Part shown: in pieces, positions 61,827-64,000 of the stretch
Numbering within the stretch: position 1 is the first letter of the stretch
How the letters are laid out: every line of letters begins with the position of its first letter
From: Lysobacterales bacterium
Lineage (GTDB): Bacteria > Pseudomonadota > Gammaproteobacteria > Xanthomonadales > Xanthomonadaceae
NCBI GenBank assembly: GCA_016718605.1
Contig: JADKCY010000002.1
Span: 372,001-436,000 of the forward strand
Reading direction: 5' to 3'
Length of the DNA: 64,000 bases
Position numbers and translations under genes: made by a program
Notes under the pieces: model-generated
Database searches by the model: none
Told to the model about the DNA's origin: nothing
The model's input: only the letters and a program-made list of their open reading frames with translations

Positions 61827-61836
61827 TGTGCTCACG

Positions 61837-62820
61837 TCAGGAACCCGGCGAGACGAAGAGGAATCGACCCAATCCCGCTGCCGTCTGCTCGGTCTGCTCA
61901 TACATCGGCATATGGTTGCAATTGGCAATGTCCCAACGTTGCGCTTGTGGAATTCGTTGCGCGTACTGCGCCGCTGCATCGATATCGATGACCTGATCCT
62001 CACTGCACCATAGCAATAAGGTCGGCTGCCCAATCCTGATGGCCTCTCGTCCAGGCAGGTCGGCATTGGCGCTGAAGGCAATGTCATTCAACACGTCGCG
62101 CTCAAAACCCGCGTCACGCACTCGGCGTTGCACCAAACCTTCGCTCAAAGGCCAAGGCAGCGTCGGCGGGTTTTTCATCAGCACACGAAAGTAACGTGGC
62201 AAATCATCCGTGCTGGCAACCGCAAATGGCATCTCGCCCGCCAACACCGCACGGCTGAAATCGTTGTCACGAAACTTCACGCCCGCCGCATCGACAAGGA
62301 CCAATCGCTGCACTCGATCCGGTCTCTCAGCTGCCGTCAACGCAGCGATTCCACCCCCCATCGAGTGCCCCATCAACACCACGTCTTGCAACTGTAAGGC
62401 GTCCATGAACGCGGCCACACGCTGCGCCTGCTCAGGAAAGCCGTAATGCGTTGCCAGCTTGCGCTCACTATTGCCCCAACCCGGCAAATCCAAGGCAATG
62501 AAGCGCGCTTGTCCACGCATGGCTCGCATCAGAACCAGCCAATTCTCCTTGCGTCCTGTAAAGCCATGCAGCATGACAATGGTGGGGGTGTTTTCGGGCC
62601 CGGGCATGTCGAGATAGGACAAGCGGTGATCGCCAACCTGTACCGCCTGAACCACCGCGCGTGATCGCCATGCATCCAGCGTCAGACTCGCTTCCAGAAC
62701 TGACTCGGGTGCACGCCAGCCCCACAGCAGGAAGAGCGCGATAAGCGCGAGCAAGCCCACGCCGATACGCATTGCCAATCGTCGACGACGATCCGCTCGA
62801 CGGCTTCGCCGCGTTCTCAT
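61837..62820 (-). CDS. Membrane-anchored alpha/beta hydrolase
   Basis: 327 aa. A basic N-terminus (RTRRSRRADRRRR) and one membrane helix (IGVGLLALIALFLLWGW) anchor it. The hydrolase fold shows the oxyanion segment VMLHGFTGRKENW, nucleophile elbow VVLMGHSMGGGIAAL, an acid residue near LWCSEDQVIDIDA and a late His in IANCNHMPMYE. A lipase or esterase activity is likely, substrate unknown. The ATG overlaps the aminopeptidase stop by four bases (ATGA), and the kinase follows closely, so the three probably form an operon. Confidence 0.9.
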   Translation of the reverse strand: MRTRRSRRADRRRRLAMRIGVGLLALIALFLLWGWRAPESVLEASLTLDAWRSRAVVQAVQVGDHRLSYLDMPGPENTPTIVMLHGFTGRKENWLVLMRAMRGQARFIALDLPGWGNSERKLATHYGFPEQAQRVAAFMDALQLQDVVLMGHSMGGGIAALTAAERPDRVQRLVLVDAAGVKFRDNDFSRAVLAGEMPFAVASTDDLPRYFRVLMKNPPTLPWPLSEGLVQRRVRDAGFERDVLNDIAFSANADLPGREAIRIGQPTLLLWCSEDQVIDIDAAAQYAQRIPQAQRWDIANCNHMPMYEQTEQTAAGLGRFLFVSPGS

Positions 62821-64000
62821 GGCGCCCCAGTTGCTTCGCTGGGCGCAAGCAGCGCCTCGACCGAGGCGGTCGTGATCGGGTGATAGCCCGCACGCGCGGC
62901 GGCAAACACGTCGCGCGCGAATCCGCGGCCATCGGGATCATCCACCAGCGCCTCGTAGGTTGGCATGATCAATTTGCGGCGACCGATCCGCTTGAGAAAT
63001 TCCGCGATGGCAGGGCGTGCCTCGAAGTACCCGCTGCGCACCGTCAGCGGATACCAACGCTGAGCCAGTTCGCCGTTGCGGGTTCCGGTAAACGAGAACG
63101 CCGCATCCAGTTCCACCAACTGAGCGCCATCCATCCGGCTCGGCAGACCTTCCAGAAAATGCACCCACTCCTGGGTTGTCCAAGCCGTGGTTGGCAACTC
63201 TGCCGCAGTGACTTTGCTGTTCAAAAAATTACTGCGTGCGACATCGACCGCAGCAAACCGGGCGGAAGTTGCAGCCACGGCAAACTCGGGAATGCCAGGC
63301 TCATGTAGCCAAGCATCCAGCTCCAGCGCAGAGATGGCCTCGGGCTCTCTGGCCATCAACTCGGCGCGCAGATAGTCGACAAACTGGCCGCTGTGGATGC
63401 TCTGAAAGGCAAAGTGATCGAAATAGCTGCGCAAAAACGCATCAAACGCCTCACGGCCAAAACGCTGCTCCAAAAACATCAGAAACCACTGGCCCTTGAC
63501 GTAAGCAACATCGGTCAGTGCCTGATCCGGATCACGTCCAGTCAGTGCTGGCAACACCAGTAACTGGTCGCTTGCTGCCAACTGCTGCATTTCCGCCTTC
63601 AGACCATTCTGGCTGATGACATTTTCCATCTGTGCCTGCTCAACCCCAAGCAGGGCTTCGACCACGCGGTTCTCCACGTAACTGGTGAAGCCTTCGTTAA
63701 GCCAAATGTCTTTCCAACTGGCATTGGTCACCAGATTGCCCGACCACGAATGCGCCAGCTCGTGCGCAATCAGGCTGACCAAGCTCTTGTCGCCAACGAT
63801 CACGGTCGGGGTAATGAACGACAGCCGCGGATTTTCCATGCCACCAAACGGAAAGCTCGGCGGCAGGATCAGCAGGTCATAGCGCTCCCAGCGATACGGC
63901 CCGTAAAGCGCTTCGGTGGTCTGGATCATTCGCTCGGTATCGGCAAACTCGGCGACTGCCGACTCCAGTGTCGCAGGCTCAGCCCAAACACCGCTGCGTT
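62817..64000 (-). CDS. M1-family metallo-aminopeptidase, 5' part beyond window
   Basis: The visible 394 codons hold the family core: SFPFGGMENPRLSFITPTVI (GAMEN-type exopeptidase motif), IAHELAHSWSGNLV (HExxH with zinc His) and DIWLNEGFTSYVENR (third zinc ligand Glu). The order and wording match leukotriene-A4-hydrolase-like M1 aminopeptidases, including the C-terminal ARM-like helical domain. It removes N-terminal amino acids from peptides, probably in the periplasm or cytosol; a signal peptide would lie outside the window. The frame stays open to the right edge (position 64000), so the start is missing. Translationally coupled to the alpha/beta hydrolase downstream. Confidence 0.93.
   Translation of the reverse strand, partial: RSGVWAEPATLESAVAEFADTERMIQTTEALYGPYRWERYDLLILPPSFPFGGMENPRLSFITPTVIVGDKSLVSLIAHELAHSWSGNLVTNASWKDIWLNEGFTSYVENRVVEALLGVEQAQMENVISQNGLKAEMQQLAASDQLLVLPALTGRDPDQALTDVAYVKGQWFLMFLEQRFGREAFDAFLRSYFDHFAFQSIHSGQFVDYLRAELMAREPEAISALELDAWLHEPGIPEFAVAATSARFAAVDVARSNFLNSKVTAAELPTTAWTTQEWVHFLEGLPSRMDGAQLVELDAAFSFTGTRNGELAQRWYPLTVRSGYFEARPAIAEFLKRIGRRKLIMPTYEALVDDPDGRGFARDVFAAARAGYHPITTASVEALLAPSEATGAP

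Noticed and set aside
1..64000. CRISPR arrays, tRNA and rRNA genes
   Set aside because: No regularly spaced direct repeats and no cloverleaf with a TTC-type T-loop were noticed in the intergenic regions by eye; a tRNAscan or CRISPR search was not possible.

Overview
The window is GC-rich bacterial chromosome, densely coded on both strands. The best guess is a gammaproteobacterium of the Lysobacterales (Xanthomonadales), probably a free-living Rhodanobacteraceae-like species. Support comes from a CopL-type copper gene, the purN-purM / DUF2066-PerM-Hda arrangement, a LacI-MFS-alpha-amylase sugar locus with a tryptophan halogenase, and secreted proteins ending in the DGFE tail seen in this order. 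The taxonomic placement is inference; no rRNA is present.

Layout. 1-1.3 kb: 3' part of a TPR-sulfotransferase gene with a frameshift. 1.4-2.5 kb: secreted IPTL-CTERM-like protein. 2.6-6.6 kb: stress-type block (Lmo0937-like membrane peptide, two tandem Crp/Fnr-like regulators, triple-BON periplasmic protein). 6.8-8.6 kb: FnIII remnant, methyltransferase, membrane protein. 8.7-20.5 kb: alpha-glucan locus with halogenase, pullulanase-type enzyme, FG-GAP protein, LacI regulator, dienelactone hydrolase, MFS sugar carrier and alpha-amylase lipoprotein. Two copies of one LacI-like palindrome sit in its two divergent promoter regions. 20.5-24.4 kb: metK, a candidate small RNA, ECF sigma factor with a short anti-sigma-like partner, CorA. 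24.5-36.4 kb: secreted repeat protein, nadC, Trm112-like, purE-purK, frameshifted methyltransferase, DUF3108, purN-purM, then DUF2066-PerM-Hda and an enoyl-CoA hydratase-family protein. 36.5-40.2 kb: sterol-desaturase-family protein, a second CTERM-like protein, polysaccharide deacetylase, a decayed IS3 transposase tail. 40.2-46.3 kb: YgjP-like protease with RecQ, then a copper locus (CopL, His-tailed TolC-like protein, multicopper oxidase). 46.3-64 kb: RelA, a DUF11-type secreted protein, a small secreted protein, HrpA, Dps, a DMT permease, EttA, and a row of Ser/Thr kinase-TPR, alpha/beta hydrolase and M1 aminopeptidase (cut by the right edge).

How the genes fit together. The 8.7-20.5 kb locus looks like one regulon: extracytoplasmic GH13 enzymes break branched alpha-glucan, the MFS carrier imports oligosaccharide, and the LacI protein would hold both divergent promoters through the shared palindrome, which puts the halogenase under the same control. 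The purine genes are split into purEK and purMN. The copper genes form one compact operon with an 11-bp overlap. No CRISPR array, tRNA, rRNA, prophage or intact insertion sequence was seen. The strongest unexplained items are the shared operator including a halogenase, the structured RNA candidate beside metK, and two apparent one-base frameshifts in otherwise good genes.
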